Source: Lytechinus variegatus
Taxonomy: Eukaryota; Echinodermata; Echinoidea; Temnopleuroida; Toxopneustidae
Length of the DNA: 64,000 nt
Direction: 5' to 3'
Assembly: GCF_018143015.1 (NCBI RefSeq)
Contig: NC_054746.1
Coordinates: 42,908,201-42,972,200, forward strand
In this document: positions 24,801 to 39,800 of the stretch, piece after piece
How positions within the stretch are numbered: the first letter of the stretch is position 1
Layout: each line of letters starts with the position of its first letter
Position numbers and translations under genes: made by a program
Notes under the pieces: generated by a model
Databases searched by the model: none
Told to the model about the DNA's origin: nothing
Seen by the model: only the letters and a program-made list of their open reading frames with translations

Positions 24801-27800
24801 AAACACATCACAGGTCCTATTTATATATGCTACTGACCTCTATACACATGGCATCTTGTTATCCATGAAAAGCAGATTATCTGAAATAGATTCTTTAGAT
24901 TCAAACATGGTACAAAAATATCAAGAAAAAGATAACGAACAAAATTTATTTCCAGACAGTGTCAGCATTCCCTATCTGAATCTGTGGTAACTTGCCACAG
25001 CAACATAAACTTTGATTGATTAGTTGAATTTCAAGACTAAAAAATAATAGATCAAAAGGTTCTATATGCTTATAGAAGGTTCACTTTTGCTATCATTTTC
25101 CAAAATGAAATACAGTTGATTGAGTCATACATCTACTGATATTACTGTAGCACTTTTTAGATAAGATTTACCAAGAAAAAAAACTGAAATATAGTATTCA
25201 CAGTGTTTTGTAATAACGAAAATTGTAGCTTTTCTTTCCCTCTCTCTTCTTTCTATCTACTTTCCAAGTGTTAATACTATCCCTTAATACAACTATCACT
25301 TTCTCTCTCTTCCTCTGATACCATCTTTGAACATAGGTATAATGTACATACTACTGACACTACATTTTAGCAGAAGCTGTGTCTGGTCCTGGCATTTAGA
25401 TTATGTATGTTTATCACTTTGATTACTGTCAAGGCAGATACCATAATGGAGATAAGCATTAACATCTCAATAACTGCCTGACGTCATATTCCTATTCATA
25501 AATCAATAATCAAGTGAAGTCACGCAAGCATGAAAAACAGCGGTGAGCAGTGCGACTACAGGATCGTTATGTCAATAATTTGGTCTAACCATTCTTCAGT
25601 CATGTTCATTCTATAATTGCAAACATTTCAAAATAAATTGTAAATTATGATATAATAAAATCATATGCAAAGCACATTTAACCTCTTTTAATTGCTTTTG
25701 ACCAAGAAGATTTTGAAATGTGTGAATGGGATATGAACTCATAACACCAGAGATTGGTTATTCTAGGGTATATACATTGTTAATGCAAGAGCAAGTTGAA
25801 CACTATTTTTTCAAGGAATATTTCTCTAATTAAACTGTCATGACTTCTTTATTTGTTCTACTTTATTTCAGATCCAAAACTGAATGAAAGAAAATCCTTC
25901 TTTAATGCCCAACCTTTCACAGATTTTTCCTTTAATACTAGAGACTGTTAAAGCAAGCCATTGGTGTGTAGTTAATACATCACTTGTGATGATATCAATA
26001 CAAGATATCAATTTCACAATGTATTTGTACACACCCTGATTGAGTAAATGAGCTCTATGAAGAGAGTGACCTTTCTATCCTGAGAAACTTGATGATGTTT
26101 TCATCTCACCTACCCTACTACAATATTTTTAATTTCCACACGTGCACACAACAAGACAGCCTTCACAAATTAATTGGCATAAACTCTCTGTATACATGTA
26201 CTTGCAAGTGTTCCTTGGGTGATTTATTTTCTATATTGAGGCTTGCAACTGTTCGCTTAATGGAGGACGATGCCTGATCACTTTTTAACAACATACATGT
26301 GTATCATAAGATCCTCAACCTTTTAAATATACAGATCATGTTTAATTTGATCAGGGATCTGTTGTTGTGTTTTTGTGGAAAAATCCACAAAAAACCAAGA
26401 AATGGACAAATCTAAAACATTTCATGTAGAGCCAGATATTGTTTATCAAAAAACTAAATGATTTTTTTTTCCATTCTTTGATCATTGAATTATTTATCAC
26501 CTTAGATTTTTATCTCTTCACTGTGAATGCTGACTTTAAGCTGTTATTTTCACCAACTGAATATTTTGCGAATCACTGTACTTGGGTCCTGACATTTTCA
26601 CAGGGTGTTGAATTCGTGATCGGAAGATGTACATGTACCAAACACTTCCAAAGCATTTCAGAGAAAAATAGTGCAAAAAATATGCTCCCCAATGCTGATG
26701 CCTCTTTTGTAAATAAATTTGTCCCTATAAAAAGCAGTTTCAAAGTGTTAAAAAAATTGGCATAAATTTCACTTTCCTGTACCTTTAAATCTGAAAGTTC
26801 ATCATGTCAGTTTGATCTGTAAAAGTAATCTTTGGAAGTTGTATTAATTGGATATGTTTTTGGAAAAGCTGGTTTAAGTGTAAAAATTTTGAATTTGGTG
26901 AACAGAATCTTACAAGCTTTAAAACCTCTGGTCATGTGATGTATGAATATTAATGAGCATGCAAATAGCTACCAATGTACCTGTGTATAGAGTCAATCAG
27001 ATGACAATGAAACCAAATCATTTAATGGAAAATACATATACATTGCAATACTACAGTGAGTGAATAAATATTATAAAAATACATTAAGAGATAATTTAGG
27101 CTCTGATTTTGTTTGAGAAATTCTAGCTACCTTTTTGATTTACTAACTGTACTTTCTCAACCTTATTTCTTGTACATATGAAGAGTTTGGTTGCATAAGG
27201 GGTTAGGTCCACTTTGGACCATTCCGAGAAAAATCACATTTTTTATTCTCACTTATTGCAATATTCTTCTGAAAAACTAAATTGTCATGATGTACTACCC
27301 TATCATGCGAACATAAATTTGGGTATAAAAGAAATGTACCTGTCTTCAATTTTTGACCCAACCTCTTCTGCAAGCAAACTGAAATGAATCCAATCTCTTT
27401 TGAATAAAACAGTTATTTTTCTTTGCCACTTTTATTCACATTTTAATGTGAATTTCAAATTTTCTTTGGTATCATCAGAGTAACTAAAAATCTAAAGGTT
27501 TTGAGACAGAAAACAATAAAATTTATGAAAAATGGACCTAACCCCTTTTGACAAATGAGCTCTTTGGAAGAGTTTGGTTGCAAAAGGGGTTAGGTCCACT
27601 CCAAGAAAATCATTTTTTTTACTGCCACATTGCCATATTCATATGCGAAACTAAATTATAATGATACCCTACCATCTGAACATATAATCGGATATAAAAA
27701 ATCTAGCTGTCTTCATAATTTTTGTTATTATTCTTTTCCAAAAAATTCTACGTGGACCTAACCCCTTTTGAAAAAAAAGTGATTCTTCTTTGCAATTTTT

Positions 27801-30800
27801 GTTCACTTTTTAATGGGAATTTCAACTTTTTTCTTTGGTTTCATCTTAGAGCTACTAGAAATCTATGCATTGAGACAAAAGAAAAATCAAATTTGATGAA
27901 AAAGGGACCTAACCCCTTTTGCAACTGAGCTCTTCATATATAGGTGCATATCTCAAAGTTTTCACCACACATATAGCAAAGCTTTGCTGTTGGGGACATT
28001 GGCACTGATAAGTGTGTCAAGATTTGTGTGCGTTGTTAATTTAACGGCCGATCGGAAATTCTTCAAAAGCTGTGTGCACCTGAATCAGTAGCCTAGCTTA
28101 GCCGGATAATACTAAGACCTGCTGGGAGAACATTTTTCTGAACTGAAGTGGCTACCCTGGGTAAATATACTGTTATTATCATTATTACTATAATTTGTGA
28201 TATCTAAGAAAATAAAAACTCCGCAAAAATAATAGCTTATATAGCATACCTTTCTTTTTCTCTTTCAAAACAATCTTTTATCTCTGTGCCATTAAAAACT
28301 TGTATCATGATCAAGTCTTATCTTATCTTGCAACTTATAAAATAGATATGGATTTGTACACTTATGTATTTACATAAGTTTTTCTTTGATATGCTATTCT
28401 ATACCTGTATTGCAAAGTACAATTTACGGAAATGTATATTGCGAACATCTGTTTACACCTCTTGATAAATTGAATTTAAAGGTAAATGCTAGTTTTGGTA
28501 ACGATAACAAAATGAGTTCGTACAGAATCCAATGAAATGACCACAAAGTGTCTGTATAAATAAAGAATGTGTGCCAAAGGATTCTGGAAGAAATTGTGTA
28601 ATTGCTGAGAAATTAGCAAATAAGCACAGGATTCGGGTCAAGCATCGGGCACAACATTCAAAGTAATAATAATACACTGTCCCACGTGTGCTTATCTGTG
28701 TTGGTGATCTTCAGTGTGAATATTTTTCAGCGTAGATTTCAAGATTTCACAAAGTTCAGTTTATGTGACTGTACCAGATCTAGATCCTCGATATACTGAC
28801 AATTAAGCCTGGTTTTACAGACTTTCTCATGAAATTAGTGTTTACTGCAACTACTGGCATTTCTCTTTAAATGTAGGCCTATATCAATATTATCATCAAA
28901 GACATTCCTTAAATCACTCTGTGTACCATAAATAAACTTTATTAATGATTAATAGAAAAATAATGAAATATAAAAAGAAAACATGTTCAGGCATGTACAT
29001 ATAGTATACATACATGAACAATGTGTAAAATATATAAGAATGGGTGATCTGATGTATTATTCACACAAAGAAACAACCTGTGAGCTTACAGGAGCAATCC
29101 ATTCCTGTTATGCATGACTGTGGTAAATAAGGGTGGTGAGTATCATACATGATTATTAAAATGCTTTGTTTTGTTCTTCACTCATACATACCAATCCAAT
29201 TTAGTTGAAAGTCTACTTCTTTAACTTCAAATAGATTATCTTGAAATCAACAATGGGTGATTTCAAGTACGGTGTTCAGTGTTGGTGTTGGGAGCGTAAA
29301 AAGGCCGCTGAACCGAGCTCCAACACCGAGCTGGGTTCAGAGGAACGATACCAATTGTGTTATCAATGGCACATGACAACGGGATCGTCATGCCTCTGCG
29401 CTGCTAAATAATCACAACTTCACGAGAGAAGTCTCGACGACGAAAATGAAATCAGAGAGAAATGCATTAAATTCTCATCGCACAGAATATCAATGCCTTA
29501 ATCAATTCAAGAATTTGAAGGAGAGACCTTTATTCTTCATCAAAATATATAAAGCTCAAATGATTTGTACTCATCTGTAAAAGTTAATTTTACGGGGATG
29601 TTTCATCGAGTTCACCGCCTGTTCACGAGATTGCCAACACCAACACAAACACCAAACTTGAAATCATGATTTTCCCAATCCCTGGTGGTTGGTGAATGGG
29701 GAAATTGCGTGTAGATCGTAAACACCAGCCACAGTGCTGGGTTCAGCAGACAACAATCAACACCAGCCTTCAACACAAACTGCCGGAAATATGTCATATT
29801 TCCCGAGGTCAATCCCAACACCAGCCTGATTTCAAGTATAGTGTTGTGGCTGGTGTTGGCAACACCAGATTTCAAAACCGTACTTGAAATCACCCATTTT
29901 TATCGCGTTTACAAGGAAAAGTTAACGGACGGACACCGAGCGTGATACCATAATACGTCTCGTCCGAAGACGGGTGTATAATAAAATGCCCTACACTGGG
30001 CTGACAACCTCTTGGATTTGTACATGTAATCTGTAATGGCTGCAATCAGAGACATTCAGGCTATTCTGAAACTGTTTATACCTTGTTGCCATAGAGATGA
30101 CTATACGTATAGTTGTGATATTTCATACTTCTGTACACTTTTGATCTTAAGGGTCTTACCTTGTCTTGTTCTTGGACTTTTCCAATTCTTGTAAGCCATC
30201 CACTTGTTGATGAAGATCAAAAACTACAAAATAAAATAGAAAATCCATTTTGATGAAGTGAAGATAAAATGTGAATGTCATTTTGTTTGTGGTGTGCTAT
30301 TGTGTGATTTTATTTGTATTCATAAATTACTGGTACTGTTAGATCAATATGGACTCGGTGTTCCAAAGATAAATCAACTAATATTCAAGGAGTCTACGAA
30401 TAATACAAATGCGCAAAAAAACAAAAATCAAGAATTGAATTACCAGATATTTCCCAAAGAATTTGTTTGCCTCAATGTTCAAGGACACATTTTATTGATT
30501 TTTATGTATCATCTAGTTTGTATCTACTCACCTAAATGCGCTCTATCCGAGATCCGTAGTCTCTCATTCCAGCCGTTTAGTCCTTTGAGTTTAGCCTTCT
30601 CAGCCTCTTCAAACAGCCCTGGTAAGTGAACCACTAAGCCATTACCTACAAGATGATATTGTAAAGCAAATGATATTAGTCAAAGACAAAGAGGGGGGGG
30701 GGGGGGGTGGTGGACAGGGATGTGGACGAGACATTGGAGAAAAACATACCCTAGATGCTCACTGTTTAAAGATCAACAAATAACCTTTCACATTAGCTTC

Positions 30801-33800
30801 CTCCATCTTTAATATCTACCATCTTTTTATCTTCAAAATTTCTTCATGAAGAGGGTAGTACATAAGCCTACAACAAATTATCATCTCTATTAATTAATAA
30901 ATATTAATATGAAGTAGTTTTACCTTGCAAATATTTTTTTCCTGAATTACTTGAAATTTCATGCCAATAGCTGAATTGAGTCTAATGAAGATTACCATGC
31001 AAAAAGTTACAATCAATTTTATATACTAGATCTGTATTCTGTTTACAGAGCCTGGAATAAAGAAATCCTAATCTTGTTACATACCTATGACTGATGTACA
31101 GAATGGATGGATAATACCACTTGGTAAAAGATGGAAATCATATTCCTTGTCACCTACAACAACAGTATGACCAGCATTGTTTCCTCCCTGCACAAGAAAT
31201 AAGATCAACATTAGGTCTGTTTTGAAAGTCCATTTTTGATGCACATGTACACGTCACAGCATGTTTTTCGGTTGCGTACACATAAACACTGAGGGAGACT
31301 TATGTTAGTCATATGATAACTTGCACTAGGCCAAGTCATATCGTTTATTTTGTAAGCAGATTAAATTCGATCGAACATCCATTCATCGAAATTTAAAGGC
31401 GGGAAAATCGAGCAAATTTGTTTGCTCCGTCATTACCGCGCTGAGGGCCGAGGTAAGCGTTGCACAATCGGCCGGATGCAGAGCAATAAAGATCATCCAT
31501 ATTTTTAATGATCACAAAACAATGTGAAAAAAAGGGTATCCAAGTAGAATTCTTCCAAAAATATCTGAAACAATGATATTTGCACGTGACAACATATACG
31601 TTTGAAATAAAATAATATGGAAGACAGAATCAAGCAGAGTCGATCCAAACGATTCTCAGTCAACTCAGTCAGTCTAGACTCGCACACACACTACATCCCC
31701 TTTATACTACACTCACTCTCCCCAAACGACAGGTGTGCTTGCCGCCCGACAAGTGCTATACTAGCAGACACCAACTTGCCTGTCATGTAGTTGAATCCAA
31801 AATGATCTCCAAATTGATGGTAGTATATCATACATAATTTTTTCAGAATGGTCATATGAATTGGTATTCTATGCTGATATAAAAATTGTGAGAAAAGTTT
31901 GTGGAATATGAGTTATGACGATGTTCGAGAATTAATCCTGATATGATTGATAATCAATTTTTAGACACAGGACAGTTGCAGAGCACCGACTCGATCGAAA
32001 TAAATACGAATGTCCCAAATAGAGCTATAAATTTACCTAAATGATTATTGGATTAAATCATTCATAAATTAGTACGATTTAATAACATTCAATGACCATG
32101 CGAAAAATATTGGAAATGTCAGCAAAGTTGTTGGAATATCGCTCCAAGATAAAGAAGCACATTGCACATGCGCGATTAATGACATAATTTTCCATTCATG
32201 AATTCTAATACGGAGTTGGGCACAAACAAGCTTAAAATTGATGGGAATAAATATCATACAAAATTTCCTCTGCTTTGTCATGTTAATTCATATTCTATGG
32301 TGATATTATAACCATGAAAAGAGTTTCTGCAACAATGTTTGAAAATCAATCCTGACATGATATGATTTTTTTTAGACAAGTGCATCTACCACTTGTTATT
32401 TGTGATGTCCGTCATTAAAAATGGATATGAAATAAAAAATTTTCACATCAAGATCTAAATTTGTATTAATAGTTATCATTTGCAAGTTATTGTTCTATGG
32501 TCACAATAAGAAATATTGTTTATAATGAAAGCAAGATTTATTTTATGTTTACTGCGTCATGATTTTCCTTTTCAGATCAATTTCGATCTGATTTGATTAA
32601 AGCACAATGCGCATGCTACTACTACTACTACTGCAACTAATATTGCTGGTACTAGTACTGCTACTACTACTATGACGCAGACCATGCAATCAGTGGTCAT
32701 CATCCTATCTCTCCTACCAATCAACAGATTAATGAGACCTAGTTTATTAAAGCCCTATCCTACCACTTATCTCAGATCTACTGGCAGCTTATTTCCGGTG
32801 ACTTTTAGTCAAATGCACTTCTCATTAGAGGCACTGCTAAAAGCAGATCTCATGTAAGAATGGAGAATCATTGCACATCACTCAGTGAATGAAGAAATTA
32901 TTTGATCTGTCATGCGAACCTGAGTGTTACTACAAGATGGGGGAGTGCGGGGGAAGAGGGTTTAGCTCTTGGAAAATATCACTGCAAAGTTGGGTGGGCA
33001 TCTTCAATTACCCATTGGTACGTTGTCGTTAGCATCAATAAAATATACCTGTTTACAGATTAATCGTATGACGTCAGAGGCAAGTTAGCAATGCAGGGGT
33101 ACGGCAAAAGAGTAGGCTATTATGTATTCTTGTGCAACACAGGGCAGGCATACACGTAGAATGAATTCTTTAAAATCCCATAAAATGAAGTTTACAGGGA
33201 TTTTTTTTGTTAGGCATGAGGAATCAAATCTAACGAGAATCAATGAAGACAGAGAATTAGTTTGAAAATATAACAAAAGGCTTGAATTCGCCTTCAACCA
33301 TGCAGAACTTGCAAAAAAAGTGTTTTTTTTTCCTTTTTCTTTTATATTGAGAGCATTGATGATAACAATGACAATGGTACACATTGAACTGACTGATCTA
33401 TTATTCTGTACATACTGTAGGTTTGAGATATTGAGAAGCTACCAGTTTTCTTACAGTTTTCAAACTACAGTAATTTCCCATAACCCTGGGAAATTGTGGA
33501 GCTTGAAGGGTTTTAGCTCCACTTGTAGCCCACTTCAATTTCAGACTACATTTTACAAAAGTGAGCTAGCACAAAACAGTACAGTACCAATAACCCAGGG
33601 TTAATAGGCTGACTGTGGTGCGCTAACCTTAAAAAGCAGGGCTAAGCGTTAGGCTAGCCAATTACAGGAAATACAACGGAAAGTTAAAAGTTTTTTAAAT
33701 GGACACTGTGTGGTTTGCTATGTAGAAACTTCTCATGGTTTTGAGATGGAAGGCGCACCCACTTTGGAAAAAAAGTTGAATTCATGAACGTGCAATAGTC

Positions 33801-36800
33801 CAGATGGCATGCGGAGTGAATCACGATAAATTTCTTAACCCTGGCTAAGCAAATAGTGTACATGTAGTTTTTAAAAATATCCAGAAAAAAATCCATATGG
33901 TGGTTTATAGTCAGGGTTTAAGAAAATGTAGTCTGAACAGCGTGGAAACACCAAGTTTTTTTTTTTTAATAGAATAAAATTCATAGCATGGAGCTCAGAG
34001 AACCATGTAAAATGAAAGTTTGGACAAAACAAGTAAAAAATAAAAAAATCACAAATTTCAAAGACTTGTTTCAATTCCTTGAATTTTTTTGTCACATTTT
34101 CTTTAGAGAACTTTTATGTAAAGACCCAGGCATGTACTACATCCATGACTAGTTTGATTGCTGTGCAAGTCTTATTTCTGATAAGCTTTTGTCTTCATCT
34201 TAGTTCAAATTCAAAACCAAATTGTTTTTAAATAATTATTAAAATAAAGTTCAGTCCTATGAGTCACCAAAAACACAATTGTAGAAAATCCTACAAATTG
34301 TTAAACAGATTGAATAAAATGAATAGTCCTATGGTTGGCTATGGTCACAAATACCTTTACGAATGCCAAACAAACCTATTTCAAACCATAATACTGCTAC
34401 ATGTATAAAAATTGTTCTTGCAGTGTTCGTGAAGGTATTTGTAACAATAGCAAAAGAAATCATCAAATTTTCCATAAACTGAATTCATGAATGACACATA
34501 GAGCCTGCCTTTTTTCATGTATTCCCATTAATTCACTAATAAAAAAACATGCCCTCATCACATAACTGCCTCATATAACGTGAATAAACACATGTAATCA
34601 AATATCTTTGTTTTCATGACATATTCATTTTATTATTTTTTTAAAAACTCAAGCCCCACACCCAAAAATATTACATTCAAGTGATTTTTAATATTTGATT
34701 TTTCTTCTTCTTTTTCATATGCATGTAGCAATCAAGAAATAAACTATGTTCAGCAACAATAAGCAACCAATTGAAGACCTAAATATGAATGACACGCTCC
34801 CCTCAGTCCGTATCACCAAACCTCCTGTGGCAAAAGGGCAATGTATAATGTACACTGAGTATGACTGACAGATGACATTTAAACAACTCCAGCAAATGCA
34901 CAGAGAAGGATTTCAACATGGTAAGCTTGATCACAGCACTTGATATGAACCATGTATATCTGATACTCTCTTTTGAACAGGTTCATTGGAAATATAAACC
35001 AATATAAAGCATTCAATAAGCGTTTCTTTCAGCAACCAATTAACATAATAAATAAAATATCACGAAAATCCATTGAACTTTGCAAACATTGTAAACTGAG
35101 TGAGTCTAGAGCATTAAACCCACTGCTGCACAAATTACTTCCACCCCCCCCCCCAACTCCCAAACAGAAAGAATACTTCCAACATTTATAGACGAATGGA
35201 TAATCCCAGAATACATATTCAACTAAAAACTATGACCTGAATCAAACTTAATACATACTTAAGTCTAGAGTTTTTAAGGTATTCTTGTGTTTTGAGAAAT
35301 CTCTTTTCCCAAATTAATCTCTCATCTTAACTTGAAACTACATGTAATTCAGTATGAATGGGGAACCTTAGGATTAACAAAAAGAAGTTTGCCACACCCT
35401 GTAAAACTGAAAGCGTATTTAGAGCACTACACACTGCTCAAAAGGCAAGCAAAATAAATCAATATTACATTGTTCACATGAACTACTTCCATGTGAGGAT
35501 CCTTAGTTCCTTTATCTAATAAAGTTGTATGGCTAGTGTTTTTGTGTTAGCATTGAAAACGAAGATGGTTTCATGTGATATTGATAATCCAAGCATGTAT
35601 TCAAACAAAAAGGATTATGAAATGTTTTTCATGGTCATGAATTGGTTGATCAATAACTTAGAACTTCTCCTCTGAATGCTACTATCCCATTTGCAACTAG
35701 GTAATATCATCTGCTCACATTAAGAAAATGGAAAATGTTTTGCAGGATAAATTGTGAATTAACATATAAAAATTATATGCATGTGTTGTTTGTATCGTCC
35801 CCCCAAGCATGGAATCAGCTGAGAATTTCAGGACATGATGGGATTCATTCAAGAGTATTGAGGGAACTGCATAATGAGTAAGCCACGACACTTCAGATAT
35901 AAAGCTCATGGAAGTATGGAAAGAGGCATTTGTCATACCTATCTTCAAGAAAGGAAAGTGTAGTGACCCTGCAAACTATAGACCAGTAAGCCTTACCTCT
36001 GTGGTTTGCAAGATCATGGAGAAGCTAGTGTGGAAGGAATTGATTCAAAACCTGGAAGAAAATGATTTATTATCAAAAGTCTTGTGCTATCGATCATGGC
36101 CATAGTATTGACTGTTGTGGCCCAGTGGATTCGTCTTCGGACTTTGAAACAGAGGGTCGTGGGTTCGAATCCCAGCCATGGCGTAATTTTCTTCAGCAAG
36201 AAACTGATCCACGGTGTGCTGCACTCAACCCGTGTGCGCAATGAAAGCCTAGCTTAGCTGGATAATATAGGAGCGCCTTGAGCACCTAACAAGGTGGATA
36301 TGTGCGCAATATAAATACCCTATATTATTATTTACTTAGACTATTGTAAAGCTTTCGATACGGTTCCGCATGAACGCCTTCTCAGCAAGTTAGCAGCATA
36401 TGGAATAACAGGAAATGTCCATTGATGGATAGAGGCATACCTGTCTGGAAGATGTCAGAGAGTTATTGTTAATTCACGGAAATCAAAGTCACAACCAGTA
36501 ACTAGTAAGATTCCTCGGGCAGTGTCCTCGGACCAATGCTTTTTGTGTGCTTCATTAATGACTTGCCTGATTCTGTCGCATGTTTGCTAATGACACAAAG
36601 GTTTATAGAATCGTGGATAATTCAAGTGATGCCAGCTATCTAAAAAAAATGATCTACATGAAATCTCATACTGGGCAACAAAATGGCAACTTCAATTTAA
36701 TGTGAATAAGTGCAATACAATGCATTATGGGAGACAGAAGACAAGAGTTTAGCTACACCATTTATAGCGAGGATGGAGAGAATATAATCCCCTCATAGAA

Positions 36801-39800
36801 AAATGAAAAGGACCTGGGAATAGTATTTGACCCATCTCTATCTTTTACTGACCATGTAGCTGATGTCAAGAGAGCCGATATCAAACTTGGAATCATTAAG
36901 AGGTCTTTTTCAAGTCTGAATGAGAGGTGTTGGCTCAAGCTCTATAAAACCATTGGAGTACTGTAACTCAGTCTGGTTTCCCAAACGTAAGAAGGATGAA
37001 GACCTACTTGAGAAAGTTCAGCAAAGGGCAACAAGGCAACTTTCCCATCTTCGAAATCTGAAATATCCAGACAGGTTGAAAGCCCTTGGAATACAAACCC
37101 TGGCATACAGAAGACAAAGGGCAGAAGTTATCCAGATCTACAAGATTATGAGAGGGATAGACAATGTTGATGCTGCTCTATTCTTTGAACGAATCCATGA
37201 CTCCCGTACAAGAGGACTAAGAAATCTAAGGAAGCAGAGATGCAGATCTGCTGTCTGCCAAAATTCATTCTCATTGAAGAGCTGCAATAATTGGAATTCC
37301 CTGCCTCAGTCAGTTGTAAGTGCAACTAGTTTAAATCAGTTTAAATACGGACTTGAAATTTTTTTGGCACAACCATCCTCTGAAGTACAGACCTTACCAA
37401 AGATAAGAAAATCAACGAGGGGCACATAAGCATATTGCTTTACATCTCAACATCCAAGTTAATCCAAGTAAGAATGTATGTCTGTACTGAAGTTTTCTGA
37501 TATCCAATCACAAAATTTGAATGAAAAAAGGGGATCTTTTCTAAAGAAAAATAAAAACCTCACCATTAGAGGGTGCTAGAAATATTAGACTTGATTACTC
37601 TAATTTTTACAGAGAATCATCAGTTAATCTGCTATTCTATTTCTGTTATTAAAGATTGGCATGTAAAATGGCACTCAAATTTTATTGACCCTTTACCCCA
37701 ACTTTTACTACAACTTTTTAAGAGGCTGCTCAAATTAATGGGCAAATCCCACAGTACCTTAAATGTATGTATCAAGGAAGAAGTCATCACTTTAATGTCA
37801 CCTGTCAATTTCTTCAATCCTATGGGATCAATCTCCATCAAGAATTCCCAGAACCAAGAACAAAAGTTTTTTAAATCCTGTTTTCTTCTTATTTTTTTGA
37901 ATATTTTTTAATCTGTCCATTCAACCACACAAGCAAAGATTATTATATCTGCACCAAGGAATAGTTTACGAGATAGACGGCACATAAAAAATGCTTTGTT
38001 TATCATCGTTATTAACCTTGCACGCTTAATACAGCAGATATTTTGATGGTTTGGGGGGGGGACGTTTTTACCTCCCACATGAGGAAGAATTGGTATTCCT
38101 GACCAAAAGACTTGTTCCTAACCGGCTGTACTTGCAAGTGCAAGCTGTCTACCTGCAAAAATGACACAATGACACAGACACAATGTAGCACTTTTACTGC
38201 ATGGCTAACTCTTGCTGCGTTGAGGGCTTTGGATCCACCCCCAGTGAGGACTCATGTGCCCTCTACTCTTGAGACCATTACAGTTGACAACCATTACTTT
38301 GAACATTTTTTATGATTTCTAGTTGGCGGATGAACTCGTGGTTGACAACTACCCACAGGACTTGAAGTAGGAGTAGATGTTACAGGAATCAAAGTGTTTC
38401 ATCATCATTACTGGAGTCATGCTGTAAGGGTGAGGACTGATTCGACTGTGAGAGGTTCAGCTCTTGCAGTGAGTTGCTGGATCCAATGTTATTATAGTTG
38501 AGGTGCATTTACAACATACCCAGGCAAAGCTCCTCTACTTGTTTGTCACGCATCATAAGAATCTGGCGAGATGACCACACACACAATGTGGCACCAGTAG
38601 TCGCAACGATCACACAAAAGGGCTGGGTCGCAATCTTACACTTCTTCACAGATGGCACACGGAAAAGTCTTGGCTGTATCTCTGGATGGTGCAGGATTGG
38701 TTTCAACTTGTCAGCTGAGGAGGATGGTGAGATGTTTCAATGAAGTTGACTTGAAGTCAAGTGAACATAGCTTTAATGTGTAGGTAAGCTTTCCTTGCCC
38801 TTTGGTGAGATGACTCAATGAAGTCGGCTTGAAGTCAGATTAATCAGATCAGATCAATCATAACTATATGGAAAGCCAGCAAAGTCAACATATAAAATGC
38901 ATGCTTGTTCAAAATAATTCTAGATATGAAGTATATCCATAAATTCATCAATTTCTTGACAATTTGGTGTGTTCTCCTATGTTTACAGCTCAGACATTTT
39001 GCAAATTTCTTGTAGAAAAATTTTGACACTGATGGATTTCCATAGAGTTACCATTGATTGGATCAATCGTAACTCTTTGTAAGACGGGGCCCTGGAATGC
39101 AAAAAGTGACTTAACACCCACAAAAATCTTCAGAAACTTTTCGGCCTAGATTCCAATTTTATATATATATATATTTTTTTTTTTATCTGTTGCATTTAAT
39201 ACCAATGATATAAACCAAATGAAGTGTATACAGCCATCAGAGGTTTTGTTGGAACCATATGTATTGCGGTCCCCTCTGTGACGTTAATGCACCTACTTTA
39301 CTTCGGGACTGCCCCTCAGGAAAATTGCATTTTGTCGGTTTTTTCCACTGGAATATTTAGATACCTACACTTGCTTCATGATCAGGGGTGTGAGTGGTCA
39401 CAAATAAAAAGATCTGAAAAAAGCTGAAATAGAAAGAGCTCCTATACTTTTTGTACAGGGGAAAACAAAAAAAAGCCGAAATTAAGCTGAAAATCGAAAC
39501 AAAAAAAATCTAAAATCAGATAAAAATCTGAACACTCACACTCCTGCATGGTGTACCATGTGAGGATGAGAAAGATCTTTTTTTAAATCATTTAAAAATT
39601 CATTCAGATTTCAGCTGTCATGAATGTCAGTATGAAGACCTCAATCATGTTTGCAATGCCTTTCGCGACTTCGGAGTGCCATTTCCAGGATTGCTGAAGA
39701 GACGGCAATTCATGAGGGGTACGCAACTTGATATGAGACTATCTGACTATGAGGACTCACAGAACTTCTTATGATATACCCTAACCCTAGCCTTGAGGAC

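Noticed and set aside
29612-29893. Open frames on both strands
   Set aside because: They lie wholly inside the MITE at 29254-29896 and come from its internal repeats.
36118-36190. A tRNA gene
   Set aside because: The A and B boxes are present, but the segment continues into a SINE body and tail inside a LINE, and the cloverleaf is not complete.
38112-38743. Cys-rich and other frames between 38.1 and 38.7 kb
   Set aside because: They overlap on both strands, have internal stops in every reading and match nothing I recognise.
39590-39772. Zinc-finger-like open stretch [20 protein letters not shown]
   Set aside because: Only one short block with Cys/His spacing; it may be an old mobile-element tail, but no family or second motif was found.
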